From contig SWBL01000080.1 of the NCBI GenBank assembly GCA_024195585.1, positions 1 to 64,000 on the forward strand: a stretch of DNA of 64,000 nucleotides. Direction: 5' to 3'. Positions 10,724 through 21,421 of the stretch are shown here, piece by piece. The stretch comes from Aureobasidium sp. EXF-3400 (taxonomy: Eukaryota > Ascomycota > Dothideomycetes > Dothideales > Saccotheciaceae). Under the pieces are notes generated by a model, which saw only the letters and a program-made list of their open reading frames with translations, had not been told where the DNA came from and searched no databases. The translations under genes were made by a program, and so were the position numbers. Position 1 is the stretch's first letter. Each line of letters begins with the position of its first letter.

Positions 10724-11647
10724 ACGGAGCATATTGGCGTTTGACTACATTCGTCGAAGGAAGAGATCTGCGGGCCTGAGTTGGTTAAGTCCCCGCGAGT
10801 TTCATCGAAAGGCAGTCAATCGATTGCGGTAATATTTTATATCGTTTTTTTCTCTCTTTTTTTTCTTCTTTTTTATATTGCACTGCATTTCTCAGTATCG
10901 GTGCCATTGAACTCCCTGATTTTGTCAATGTAAGTCGCTGAGATCACACCTTACTGAGGCCGCTACAAATCTTCCTCTCGTCGTATACCTTAGTACCGTT
11001 TCCACTGTAAACCACACCTTCTGTCTCCACCCGCGGTTTTCGCCCGCTCAGTCTCCCGAGCGTCCTCGTACAAATTGTCTTCTACCATAGATATAAGGAG
11101 AATCTGCAAGTCTCTTTACCTCTCTCTACATGTGCCATGCGCTGCGAAAATGTAAACCCATCTATTTCAAAAGTCTGAAGATCAGTACTTTTGACCCAAA
11201 GTCGCTCACAGCAATCTTCAAGCATACTCAAATGACCAACAATGCTCGAAGAGAAGTCATCAATTTCAGAGCACATTCATCTTTTCTTGCCTGTCGGGCT
11301 GTGTGCTCTGCAGGCATGGCTGCCAAACTCAGACAATATTAGCTTCTCACATCCAAGTTCCAAATTCACTTTACTCGATTCTCCTACCAAGCTTAAGTTT
11401 CGAAAGCTTAGGCGTTGGATGGAGATTCAGAGATGGAAGTAACTAGGTATGTCAACAAAAATGGCTTGTACACGTGGGCGTCCTCGATCGCTCCTTCCAG
11501 CGTGGATAGACACATCCATCAAGACTATAACAACTTTTACATACTTTTGCAAAAGCAACAAGCGGTCCTTACGAGAATCGAACGCACACTCTATGCTGCT
11601 TTACATACCTTCATCACCACCCGAGATTGAATTCTTTGTAAGAAAAA
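10724..11647. other. Intergenic, no protein gene seen
   Basis: Follows the GH6 fusion gene. A pyrimidine tract (10845-10877, almost only T and C) probably belongs to the 3' flank of that gene. Short open frames only. Confidence 0.5.
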
Positions 11648-11878
11648 GCAGCGATGGCCCAATGGCTAGGGCGCCTCACCATCAAATGACCTTGCAAACA
11701 CAAGCGTTGTCTCCGATGACCCTTCTCGAGGCCCTGCACAGGCGTGCGGGCTTTATGAGAGGCGGATAGCCTTACTTGCAAACACAAGTATAGGGTTCGT
11801 CTGTAAATCTTCCAGAAGGGAGGCTTAGGGGATTTGGATGGATATGAGTAGATGTAAGTTCGAGTCTTACTCGCTGCA
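11648..11878 (+). ncRNA. Long tRNA-like locus, isotype unresolved
   Basis: The ends fold like a tRNA: acceptor strand GCAGCGA at 11648-11654 pairs with TCGCTGC at 11871-11877; an A-box-like TGGCCCAATGGCTAGG lies at 11655-11670; a T arm (GTAAG, loop TTCGAGT, CTTAC) is at 11854-11870; T runs that would stop RNA polymerase III follow at 11884-11911. The span is 231 bases, so a functional tRNA would need an intron of about 155 bases, far above the usual fungal size. The anticodon stem is poor (CCTCA against TGAG plus mismatch) and no T is in the place of invariant U33, so no anticodon can be named. The interior holds two copies of CTTGCAAACACAAG (11692-11705 and 11776-11789), a phrase also found inside the second long tRNA-like locus at 37181-37324. 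Confidence 0.5.
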
Positions 11879-12010
11879 ATGACTTTTATTTTTTATTTTT
11901 TTGTTAATTTGATGTTGGGTGTAAAAGTGATATTGCCATGCGCAAACAGACCAAAAGGTTCATTCACTTAGCGCTGAGTGCGAGTTCACAACATGCTTGT
12001 CGTAGACACC

Positions 12011-12952
12011 TCATTCCCCTTTCTGCTCCTCTATCCTCCTCTCCTTCATGACGCCAATCAAAATCTTCTCGGTCAACCACTCAGGCAACAAACTCATACA
12101 CCACCACTGCACAGCATGTCTCCACCATCCAAACACCGCAGTCTGTCCACATCCCACTCTATCCAGCGAGAACTCCGCCATCTGCAGTCCCGTACAAGTA
12201 AACGCTCCTTCCGTGGTCTTGTTGCCTCCACTAACCACATTCGCAATCACTATCGCCAATGCCTCGACATGTTTCTTCTCGGCCTTGAGTTCGGAAGCCA
12301 GAGATTCGTTGAGAGCGTAGTTGAAAGCTTTGGAAGCCGAGTAGACTGACAAGTAAGGCAGGCCGCGGAACCCAGTGATGGAGCATGTGCTCATGACCAA
12401 CGCAGGTGAGTTTTTAGAAAGTAAGGGAAGTAGAGCGCGAGTAAGCTGGGTGGGAAATCTGGAGTTTAGGTTTATCATCTTGTCCACATAGCTGGCGTCT
12501 ACTTCTGCCAAAGTACCATATGACGGACTCAAAGGCGCGCCACCGACATTGTTGACGAGTAATGTCAAAGGTCCGGACAGATCTTCGCAAGCCTTGACGA
12601 TAGAGGCGATGTCCACATCGATGTCAAACACATCTGCAATCACAGTCTTGATCTGCACGTTTGGATATTTCTGCGACAGTGTCGATTTCAAGGCAGACAG
12701 CTTTTTGGTGTCGCGCCCGTGGAGAACGACGTTGAAGTCTTTGGCGCAGAGGGCGTGGGCGAAGCCTTCGCCTATGCCGGCGGTGCTGCCGGTCACCAGT
12801 GCCCAAGAATGACCGGTGGGGTTGTAGCGGTGTAGTGTGCTGGGTTTGAGATAGATGCTGCAAAAGGAGATGGCTCTGTAGGTGAGCAGAAGAGCTGTGG
12901 CTGCACCGAGGCATTCTAGAGTCGATGACAAAGACATTGTATTGGCTGACAT
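12011..12952 (-). CDS. Short-chain dehydrogenase/reductase, 3-ketoacyl-CoA reductase / 17-beta-HSD12-like
   Basis: Single exon of 313 codons from ATG 12952 (MSANTMSLSS). A hydrophobic N-terminal segment (LGAATALLLTYRAISFCSIYL) would anchor it in a membrane, as in microsomal 3-ketoacyl-CoA reductases. The SDR core is complete: cofactor motif TGSTAGIGEGFA, NNVGG, catalytic Ser in VMSTCSITGF and YSASK (Tyr and Lys). The sequence ALVTGSTAGIG followed by FNVVLHGRDTKKL is typical of the HSD17B12/Ifa38/let-767 branch, which reduces 3-oxoacyl-CoA in very-long-chain fatty acid elongation or related steroids. It differs enough from the yeast-type enzyme that the substrate is not certain. The frame is open further upstream, but that extension includes no conserved sequence. 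The C-terminus (LPEWLTEKILIGVMKERR) fits the family. Confidence 0.8.
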   Translation of the reverse strand: MSANTMSLSSTLECLGAATALLLTYRAISFCSIYLKPSTLHRYNPTGHSWALVTGSTAGIGEGFAHALCAKDFNVVLHGRDTKKLSALKSTLSQKYPNVQIKTVIADVFDIDVDIASIVKACEDLSGPLTLLVNNVGGAPLSPSYGTLAEVDASYVDKMINLNSRFPTQLTRALLPLLSKNSPALVMSTCSITGFRGLPYLSVYSASKAFNYALNESLASELKAEKKHVEALAIVIANVVSGGNKTTEGAFTCTGLQMAEFSLDRVGCGQTAVFGWWRHAVQWWCMSLLPEWLTEKILIGVMKERRIEEQKGE

Positions 12953-13270
12953 TGATGATACATAGCAAGACAGAACGAAGTGAGATTCTGTGGAGGTGAT
13001 GTTTGAGATGGAGATCGGCAAGGTGGGGAAGCCAGGGTGACCACAAGCCTCCGAAAGACACATTATATCCTGGAGCCGTAGAAGTGCACAATCCTCTGCG
13101 AGCCAAGAGATTGTCCACTGAGATACCACTTCTCAAGAGGATACAAGCGCTTTATGAATATACCGTGAGAGGCGGCAAGGATGATAAATGGACAGTAGCT
13201 ACGCTATTCACTGCGCTCGCATGCACAGAGCATCCTCAACATCCCTGGTGCCAAACACTGTCGCATTATA

Positions 13271-13385
13271 CATGTAGAAATGCACAATACTTACCGAGTC
13301 TGGAGATTGTCCAAGGAGATGCCCAGATTCCTCAGCTCTCCGTGGACACCAATGCTTCCTCAATAACACTGTGCGCTTTTGCAGC
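13271..13385. repeat. MITE-like inverted-repeat element, copy 1
   Basis: About 115 bases. Left end CATGTAGAAATGCACAATAC; right end CACTGTGCGCTTTTGCAGC is its imperfect inverted complement. Same length and end motif as the other copies listed at 18.6, 18.8, 21.2, 29.6, 29.8 and 37.0 kb. Lies between the SDR gene's upstream flank and the 3' end of the BTB gene. Confidence 0.5.
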
Positions 13386-13485
13386 TGGAAAAACAGCTAC
13401 ACATCGCCATGTGAAGCGGAAAGAATGATGAATAATAACTAGAGATGCCACCATACTCCTGCACCCGGCCTCGCTATGAACAACA

Positions 13486-16260
13486 TCACACGTTACCAAT
13501 GACAATCATAAATCGTAACTTGTTGGCGTCCCTGACCGGAAGTTCAGCTTCAGGGTTGACCTCATCTCCATCACCGAGCATGCCATCGTCAAGCATCAGA
13601 GTACTGCTCTTCCATCCCCAACTTTGGCTGAAATTAAAGGTATCAGGGGCGCTCTCATAAACACTCAACATGCGCCCGCCCTTGCTGGGCGAGTAAATCT
13701 TGAAGTAGGTTTTGATCGTCGGTCGACTATCAACGTACGGTGGCAGCGTCGGAACGCGTATGCTGCGTGTGAGCTTCGCAATCTCAGGATCTTCGTCTTC
13801 AAAGTCCGAGTCTTGCTCGTTGTCATAGTATGCAGGCTTCGTCGGGAAGTTGGACAGAACATCCTGTTCGCTGCTTTTACGGTAGCCACCGAGTCCTCGA
13901 GCTCTTGGTGTTGTGTCAGCACCGGTAGGGCCACCGTCGGGATCATTGTCGCCACTGCTGTCGGCATTATCTGCATCTGCGACGACATCACCGCTACGTC
14001 TTCGGGCTAGCAGTCGCCTGCGTTCTTCAGCTCGACGATCAGCTCGCAGAATCATCTCACGCTCGAGATGCCCTATCCTTTCATCCACGCGCGTATTAGG
14101 CACAGACTGCCCGCCAACAGCCAGAGTCTCCTCCGTCTCCCGCTCTTTGGCACGGTGAAGGTATACTCCAAGCTGAGGATTCTTACCCCTCCGCACTTTC
14201 TGAATGTAAAGGTTCCACCAAGACCCTGAGTAAAATATAGTACGACTGTACACTCGCTTCTTTTCTTTGAGCAGTCGAGGACTTGGAAATTCGACGGCAA
14301 ATCTGAAAGGTGGAAAATGAGAATAGCTGACTGGACATAACTCGGATGGATTTGAGTCAGCAGCAGAGTCAGGTCGAATGATTTGAGGGATTGATCGGGT
14401 ATCTGAGGGATTGGCAGCGAAGTCGGATGCCCATTGTACATCTTCCGGTTGAATGGTAGCGGAGAGACGATTCGATTGTGTGCTTGCTGCAGACATCATT
14501 GCAGGATCGGTAGCTCCTCCCATGACGATATTGCAATCTGCTGACGGGATCCAGAATTTTCGGGGTTTGCCATTACCATCCCAAGAGTTCGAAGCAATTT
14601 CCTCTTCGCCAATATCTTCGAATTCGTCGTAACTGTCAGCCTTTTGTTTACCTTTGATTGACGGTTCTGTCAAGGAAGCTGCCCTCAGATGAGGACTTCG
14701 CAATTCACTGATCCCTTCGCTTAAGCCAAGCTCCATCTCAGTATCCTTGGCATTCAATACTTTTTGACGAAGTTCCATTTGCATCCAGAGAGCATTTGAG
14801 ATGACCTTGTCAGGCATCATGGGTAGACCAAGTATGTCACGAGCTCTGCGAATGTACTGCAACTGCTCAAAGTCCAGGTGGATATAGTGTATGCCCTCAT
14901 CCAAGAGTACCAGTAATGGCTCGATGTCTGGATGGGTGTAGAGGCTGATCCATTGGTGCAAACCATCTGGAGCAGCTCCAGCTGCCATAGAGTTCTTACG
15001 GTAGACCGAGTCAAACCTCACAGCCATGAGATTAGCAGCTTCTGGGGCCTTCCGCACTTTCGACCACGAGACAGGATCAACCAGTCCAGCTTCAACAGCG
15101 AGTGTCTTGAGGTGGCGATCCAAGAGCCGCTTTGCAAGCACCCATCTATCCCATTCACCATTGATGTAGAAGCCATCACCACCGACAATTTCTCGAATAA
15201 TATCACCTGGTATGCCGTCCCAGAACTTTGTTGGCATTTTCCAACCATCACGACACAACATAGCCTTGGCTGACGCAAGGATCTTGTCTCCAGACCGGCC
15301 ATAGTAGTTGCTGGTGACCAACTTGATGAGAGGTGCTAGAGTAGCAGTCGACATTTGTCGTAGCATAGACTCTATACTCGAATCGATGAGATCGGGCATC
15401 TCCAGCCAACAGGCTGTAGCGAATAGGCTGACTGCTTCAGCATCCTCTTCCTCGGGTACAGCAGCGCCATATAGACGTTTCAAGGCCAGCTCGAACGAGA
15501 CCTGAGTAATGTTGGTGTCGATGTCCTCGGGGTGTAGGGTGATATCGCTCGCTTGACTTTCGAGCCATGGTCCAGATAGAGCAGAAGCGAAGAAAGTAGC
15601 TTGATCCAGAATGAGGCGGTGAAGCTTGTAGGGATAGCCAAAAACGTGAACAGTAATGTCTGAGTGTCGGCCGGCTAGGAGGCCTCTGTTGTAGAGATGA
15701 GTGTGTAGGGGTGCAGAGTCACGAGTAGCAGCAGCTGAAACTGGTCAATACAAGGTACTTGGAATACGGGTCATGAGATGAGGTGGCAGCTGATAAGACA
15801 TACATGGAACAGGAAGACCATTCGGGAGTTGAGAGTCGGACAGAGGACGATAGTCAGGAGGAGAGGCTACCGACTGGACGGCAAACAGACGACTAAGGGT
15901 AGTGAGGGTAGTGCTCTGCTGCCTGTTGATCGAGTAGCGGCTAGTTGAGACGGGGTTACTGGGGTCATCAACATCCTTCTCGACGCGAGGTATTCTCCGG
16001 CGGTTGATAGTAGCACGGACATGGTCCTCTGGCGATGATGGAGAATCCAGACTTGTGCTTGAGTCGCGGGCGATAGCGCGCGACGAGTCTAGAGTGAGAA
16101 GGGCGGGGGCAGGAGTGGGGGTAGAAGGAGTTGGAACGAAATGATTAGGCGACGAGTTGAAGAGCGAACGACGCGGAAGGGTAGAGCGAGAATTAGAAGA
16201 GATATTCTGATGCAGCGACGAGGTTGGCGAAGCATGGAAAAATTGGTTATCGTCGGCCAT
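13486..16260 (-). CDS. BTB/BACK-domain protein
   Basis: Two exons, 16260-15804 and 15734-13486, joined through an intron with GTATGT donor and TTTCAG acceptor, give 901 residues. The first 150 residues are low-complexity (Ser/Thr/Pro-rich). The intron splits just before the BTB domain: SDITVHVFGYPYKLHRLIL and FFASALSGPWLES at about residues 175-215, ending with LALKRLYGA, followed by a BACK-like helical region (SLFATACWLEMPDLIDSSIE) and a middle region with YIHLDFEQLQYIRRARD. The C-terminal third has a conserved-looking beta region (PPFRFAVEFPSPRLL, YSGSWWNLYIQKV) within acidic and Arg-rich linkers. BTB proteins of this architecture usually act as substrate adaptors for cullin-3 ubiquitin ligases or as scaffolds; the partner is unknown here. 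No signal or membrane segment is visible, so a cytosolic or nuclear location is likely. Confidence 0.8.
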
Positions 16261-16790
16261 GATGTCAAGGTCACTTGGAGAGATATGTGCACTGAGGGTC
16301 CGAGGAATGAGGCGGACGCACGCTACACAAGCTCTACCTCATGCGTGATAGCTCGGCGGGCGCAGGCAGGTCACTGTGTACCGCGTGTCCTGTGAGCAGG
16401 CAAACGAGCGTGTCTATCAAACAAACAGCGATAGCGACAGAGGAGCTGTAAAGAGTGGTGGATGTGACAATCGGGTTGACAAGAGGTTACAAGAGAGTGG
16501 GAATTTGCTAGCATCGAAGATGACAGAAAAATGATGGTCAGTTCGAATCGGCACCTGGATGGTCGGTGCAGCTCGCTCGCCCAGGAAAAGAAGTTCAAGC
16601 CACCACGCGAAGGAACTTGATGGACCCTTTTTGCGGAGAGCCGGCCGATGCCAATCATGGTTAGCCTGAGCGGCGGCGAAGGTCAGTGCTTGGCGTCACG
16701 CCAGATGGCCATTGGCTGTAGCGTGATTCAAGACTTGAGATTCCACCATTCTTCGTTCCTTCTACTTTCTTGTTTCAACCAACATTCAAG

Positions 16791-18378
16791 ATGCGCCCAC
16801 CGTTGGCAGTGTTTGGAGCGCTGCGGCGCACCCTCCCAGCTTTCAATGCCGCCGAGACATTCGTCTGTCGCAAGAGCGTGCACAACAAGGCACAAACTGG
16901 TTACAAATCTGTTCGCCAGACTCCATTCTTGAGCGCCTTCCGTTCTCGTGCTGCTCCGGCAAGACAGCAATCAACAACTGCTCCTTCCTCATCTCCGCTC
17001 TCTGAATTGTCCAAGTCAATTGGTCAATCCTCTGCTTCCGCCAAAAACGCAACCAGAAAGAGCTCATTCCCTCAAACTTCGGACAAGAAAGTCGGCTATT
17101 GGCTACTGGCCAGCTCTGCAAGTGTCTTTGGTATCGTCATCTTTGGTGGTCTCACCAGACTGACCGAATCTGGGTTCGTGGCCAATCCTGTTTCTGCTTT
17201 GCGACTGTCCGACTGACTGAGTGTGGCGCAGATTGAGTATCACCGAATGGCGTCCTGTTACCGGCTCTCTCCCTCCCATGAACCATGAGAAGTGGGAATC
17301 CGAATTCGCCCTCTACCGTGCCTCGCCCGAGTTCAAGCTTCTCAACCCTCGTATGACATTGGAAGAGTTCAAACAAATATACTGGATGGAATGGATTCAC
17401 AGACTGTGGGGCCGTTTCATTGGCATCACCTTCCTGCTACCTACTGCCTACTTCATCGCCCGTCGCCGTGTCTCTGCTGGCATGGCTCTCAAGCTTACCG
17501 GTATTTGCGGTTTGATCGGATTCCAGGGTGTCATTGGCTGGTGGATGGTCGCAAGTGGTCTCAAGGATGATTTGTTTGCTCCCGGAAGTCACCCTCGTGT
17601 CAGTCAGTACCGCCTTACTGCTCACCTGGGTACTGCCTTCATCTGCTACCTCGCCATGTTCTGGAACGCCTTGTCCATCTTCCGCGAGAACCGTCTCTTG
17701 GCCAACCCACAGGAGTCTTCCAAGCTGCTCAAGCAAATGATGGTTCCCGAACTCAAGTTCTTCCGTCGTAGTGTTGGTGCTCTTCTCGTCTTGGTCTTCG
17801 TCACCGCCATGTCTGGAGGTCTTGTCGCTGGTCTGGATGCTGGTCTGATCTACAACGAATTCCCATACATGGGCCTTGGTTTGACACCACCTAAGAAAGA
17901 GCTGTTCGATACCTTCTACAGCCACGTTCCAGACCACTCTGATCTGTGGTGGCGTAACGTTCTTGAGAACCCTTCCCTCGTCCAGCTTGACCACCGTATC
18001 CTGGCAACAACCACATTCACCGCTGTTATGGCTCTCTGGGCCTACACTCACTTCAACCCCCGTGTCCGTGCTCTCATGACCCCTGGCGCAAAGAAGGGCA
18101 TGCGCGGTGTCGTTCACCTGGTCTGGCTGCAGGTCGCGCTCGGCATTTCCACCCTGCTATACATGGTACCCATCCCTCTGGCTTCCGCTCACCAAGCAGG
18201 CGCTCTGGCCCTGCTGACTGGCACAATCGCCCTCGGTAGCCGTGTATGGTTCCCCAAGCGCGCCGCCAAGCTCGTCGCACAAAGGCTTGCTGCCGGTGCC
18301 CCTTCTCCTTCAGCTATTGGCAAGAGGGGCCCCGATGCCATGCTTGCTGCCCGCACAGGTCTGCCTGCTCGCTCGTAG
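16791..18378 (+). CDS. COX15: Heme A synthase COX15, mitochondrial inner membrane
   Basis: Two exons, 16791-17173 and 17232-18378, give 509 residues. COX15 hydroxylates heme O to heme A for cytochrome c oxidase. The N-terminal 100 residues are Ser/Arg-rich, as expected for a mitochondrial presequence. Conserved features: FGGLTRLTESGLSITEWRPV spanning the splice junction, the heme-ligand His regions (WMEWIHRLWGRFIG, VSQYRLTAHLG, VQLDHRILA and PLASAHQAGA) and about eight hydrophobic segments (IGLIGFQGVIGWWMVASGL, VGALLVLVFVTAMSGGLVAGLDAG). Length matches fungal homologues. The intron has a slightly unusual GTTCGT donor, but its removal restores the conserved TESG-LSITEW motif exactly. ATG at 16791 is the first in frame; the stretch upstream is promoter for this gene and the BTB gene. 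Confidence 0.96.
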
Positions 18379-18579
18379 GTTGGCGCGCATGTACGATTTT
18401 CTTTTTTTGTCTGTACCAACACTTTCCACTCTCCAGATTTTGGTTATTTGTTTGTTTTTATAAAACCGCATAGCGAGGTGGTGTACATTTTTTCTTCTTA
18501 TAGACCCCAAAAGGAGTTTTAGCTCCTTTTCCATGTATACACTACAGTCTTCTCTACTTTGCTTCGTGGGAGCTGACTA

Positions 18580-18698
18580 GCTGTCTCAATGCAGAAGGCT
18601 TTTCCAAAAAAGGTTGTGTCCGTGGAGAGATGATGATGATTTATGCGCTCTCTCTGGGCACATCCCCAGTCCGGATATCACTGTGCATTTCGATAGTC
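18580..18698. repeat. MITE-like inverted-repeat element, copy 2
   Basis: Right end GATATCACTGTGCATTTCGATAG matches the right ends of the copies at 21.2 and 29.6 kb (longest shared block under 20 bases); the left end AGCTGTCTCAATGCAGAAGG is a weaker inverted match. In the 3' flank of COX15. Confidence 0.4.
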
Positions 18699-18833
18699 AA
18701 ATCGTCACTGTTTGTCATTCTGGGAGCAATGCTCTAGATGGCCTGGTAGTAAGCCCCTTTTTCTCATCTGTGGCAGCCTCATTGCCTTACCGTCATGCCC
18801 CTTCTCCAAATTGCACTCACATGTAGGTTATGC

Positions 18834-18947
18834 ACTGTAAAAAGTCACAATACCTTTCGAACTTGAGAGCTGTCCACTGATAGCGATCACGTTTGTCACT
18901 CTCGGTGGGCACGGCTCTAACTACAAAACATTTGTGCCTTTTCATGG
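18834..18947. repeat. MITE-like inverted-repeat element, copy 3
   Basis: Left end CTGTAAAAAGTCACAATACC matches the left end of copy 1; right end ACATTTGTGCCTTTTCAT matches the right end of the copy at 37.0 kb. The two ends are imperfect inverted complements about 114 bases apart. Confidence 0.5.
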
Positions 18948-18981
18948 GTATGGAAGAGGGGTTTCGTGGAGGAGATGTGCT

Positions 18982-19533
18982 TCATTCCTTGGGTGTTCCA
19001 CCGGTTTCCAGCTTGTCTGTATCCCAGGATATCGTATCATGATTCAACCATGCGACAGGACCACAGACAATGGCAGCCGGCAGTAGATTCTTGTAGATAC
19101 GGAAGGGGCACAAGTAGAATCCAGCTTGTTGACGGAGATTCGCGTCGGGCTCCGAGTAAGACCTGTCTACCTCGTACATGGTCGACAGAGTAAGAAAAGG
19201 ATTCATCAGGGCAGCACAAGGACGCATACACTCCCTCATCAACAGTTTCGACTCCTTCCAACGATCACTGTCGTTGCTGTATATGTCTGTTGCTCTTGCC
19301 TTGACGGACTCGTCTAGACTGATGTATGCTGGTAGCCATGCGCCACGTGAGACAACGCTTGAGAGCGAGGACTTGATAACTCGGCAGGGTATAAGTCGGT
19401 AGGCTGATGATTCTCTCTACTTGCGGGCATTATTCGTATGAGGTGGTAAAACTTCAGTCACGTCCTTTCTCTCGGGAGCTGTATCGTCGGTCGGAGCCAC
19501 CAGACGAAGGCGGTATCTGAAAGGATTACGCAT
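18982..19533 (-). pseudogene. Possible gene or pseudogene interrupted by one in-frame TAG
   Basis: From ATG 19533 the frame reads 38 codons (MRNPFRYRLRLVAPTDDTAP and on), then TAG at 19419-19417, then continues open for 145 codons to a stop at 18982. The second part has the look of a real protein (SLDESVKARATDIYSNDSDR, ECMRPCAALMNPFL, LCPFRIYKNLLPAAIVCGPV). A 45-base intron (GTGACT donor, ending exactly at the TAG) would keep the frame but lacks a good branch site. I recognise no family. It may be a gene with an undetected intron, or a decayed gene. A further open frame of 186 codons upstream on the same strand (20167-19607) is low-complexity and is not claimed. Confidence 0.3.
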
Positions 19534-20519
19534 CCCAATGCAGTTCTGAGAGAACCAGACGAAAAGTAGGAGAATGGAAGGAGAGAGTAAGGATTTGAGG
19601 AGAGACCTAAGAAGAAATAATGGATGACTGTGTGGTGCGGAGGAGGTCTGAGCAAGTTAGAAACAGCTGAGTTTCATGAGGCCTTGGCTGCAAGCTTTTC
19701 GAGTCCGGCTCTGCCAGTTGAACTGTATGTGGTCTGTCCGATTCGGTAGAGTTGGTCCTTGTGTTGGGTCCTTCAAGCTGGGAATCCTGGCTGTTCACGA
19801 AGCTTACCTGGGCAGGAAAGTCGTGTCCGCATTGTCCTTGCCATTTTTTGGATCCATCCAATCTCTCAATTTTCTTCTTTTTGGGCGAGGCAGGCGATGA
19901 CCTTGAAGCTTCTGCATGCCTGCCAGGAGTTCGCTCTTGCCTCAAGCTGAGCTTCTTACCATCGCAGCCACGAGACCACGTCGTAATGCCGTCACGACAA
20001 CATTTTCGCTCATCTGCATCTCTCATGTTCTCTCCTAGGTCAAGGAATTTTCGCCGCCTACCGGCATACAGCAACATACTCAGCGAGCAAGATGCTCTGG
20101 CATTGTCAGGTTGGAGTCGTCTTCCGAGAGGTGTATAGATAGGTCTCTTCGACAAGCATTGCAGCATCTGCTGTCAGCATTGTGGAACATGTCGTTGTTT
20201 CAGACTTCTACGTAAAAGGGTTGTCTTGTTCCAAAGTCGTTCCTAGTAACAAATACCGGTCATAAGTATAGCTGGAGCTCCACTTAATCCATGCTTACTG
20301 TTCTCAACTCTTTGCATCAAAAAAGAAAAAGGACTGCCTTCTGCTTTACATCTTCTTCCATAATCCTATGCATTTCTTGGCATGAACAAACAGGCACAAA
20401 CTCGACACAGCTTCCAGGCTTCACAATCACCCAAACCCACCAAAATCCACTAAGATACTGCTACCACCTCTCCTAACCCAAAAACAACATCCTGAACAAG
20501 CAAAACAAGGGCAAAAGAA
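19534..20519. other. Intergenic stretch, no confirmed gene
   Basis: Holds a 186-codon minus-strand open frame (20167-19607, basic, Ser/Lys/Gln-rich, no recognised domain) and nothing else that I can support. It could be an upstream exon of the interrupted gene at 18982-19533, but no clear splice junction joins them. Confidence 0.35.
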
Positions 20520-20626
20520 GGGTCTCGCCGGGAATCGAACCCGGGACCACTCGCAATTGGCTTAGAGTTTCAAGATGCTGTGAGGCACCTCCCTAAGCGA
20601 GTATCATACCGCTAGACCACGAGACC
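20520..20626 (-). tRNA. tRNA-Pro (anticodon AGG), with intron
   Basis: 107 bases. Acceptor GGTCTCG pairs with CGAGACC, discriminator C. D arm GTCTAGCGGTATGAT, anticodon stem CTCGC with GCGAG, loop starting TTAGGG so that the anticodon is AGG with U33 present. An intron of about 34 bases interrupts the anticodon loop, as is common for fungal tRNA-Pro. T arm CCCGGGTTCGATTCCCGG. A TTTT run follows the 3' end (CTTCTTTTGCC), a polymerase III stop signal. Confidence 0.93.
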
Positions 20627-21219
20627 TGCGTATCAAACGCTGATTGGTTGATGTGGGTGTGGCTGAATCATAGAATATATGACGAAAACGTTGAGGGGTG
20701 CCGTACAGGAATTGGTCGAGCAGCACTGGAAGGGTTTGGTGAGAGATGGGTAGAAGTAAGAGTAGAATCATGTGTTCGGAGGTTTCTGTGTGTAGTCTGC
20801 AAGGATTGCTGGACTCTGGTGCTTGGTTTGATTCTGCTATACTATATTCACAGAACTGAGCAGAGATCGTCAATGTTCTTGTGAAGCCTTTCCGCATCTC
20901 TCGACTTCAAATTATCCAATCTGCCATCACACCTTCAAAATCATCACTATACCTCTAGTCCTCCTATACAACATACAAAAACTCTCCAAGGTTGCCCCCA
21001 AGTAGCTGACCGCTTATAACATGACAAGCTCCGCGGTGGTCGAGCAAAACAGAAGAAAAGTTTGTCGAAATTGATGTTAGAGATACAACCCTGGCTCAGT
21101 CTACTGTACAGCGGAAAGTTTTCCGCAAGCGTGGTGGCACACTCTTTCGAGCGCTCAAGTGTCGAGGTCAACCACATCAAACCACACCTCTCAAAGCAGG
21201 TGAACTTATCATGTTATAA

Positions 21220-21334
21220 GCTATGGAAATGTACGATAGTGTCTTCAAGTCAGAAGTGTGTACATGGAGAGCCATTAGACTAGCTCCTCTCGGTGGTGAC
21301 TGCCTCTGTCGATACCATCGTGCATTTCTACAGC
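21220..21334. repeat. MITE-like inverted-repeat element, copy 4 (best ends)
   Basis: 115 bases bounded by GCTATGGAAATGTACGATAG and the inverted partner CGTGCATTTCTACAGC. Ends match over about 24 positions with a few mismatches. No coding capacity. Lies 90 bases from the stop of the deubiquitinase gene. Confidence 0.65.
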
Positions 21335-21421
21335 CGCACTCAATGCTGATTGGCAAACCGGAAAAATGGCTGAAACTTTTCATAATGATATTTCGTTATA
21401 CAAAGCCCCCTTTGCTATGCT

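Noticed and set aside
11559..11620. B-box-like AATCGAAC sequence suggesting another tRNA
   Set aside because: The flanking bases do not form a T stem or acceptor stem and no A box lies at a suitable distance.
13003..13428. 141-codon plus-strand frame upstream of the SDR gene
   Set aside because: It overlaps a MITE-like element and the SDR 5' flank and has no recognisable domain.
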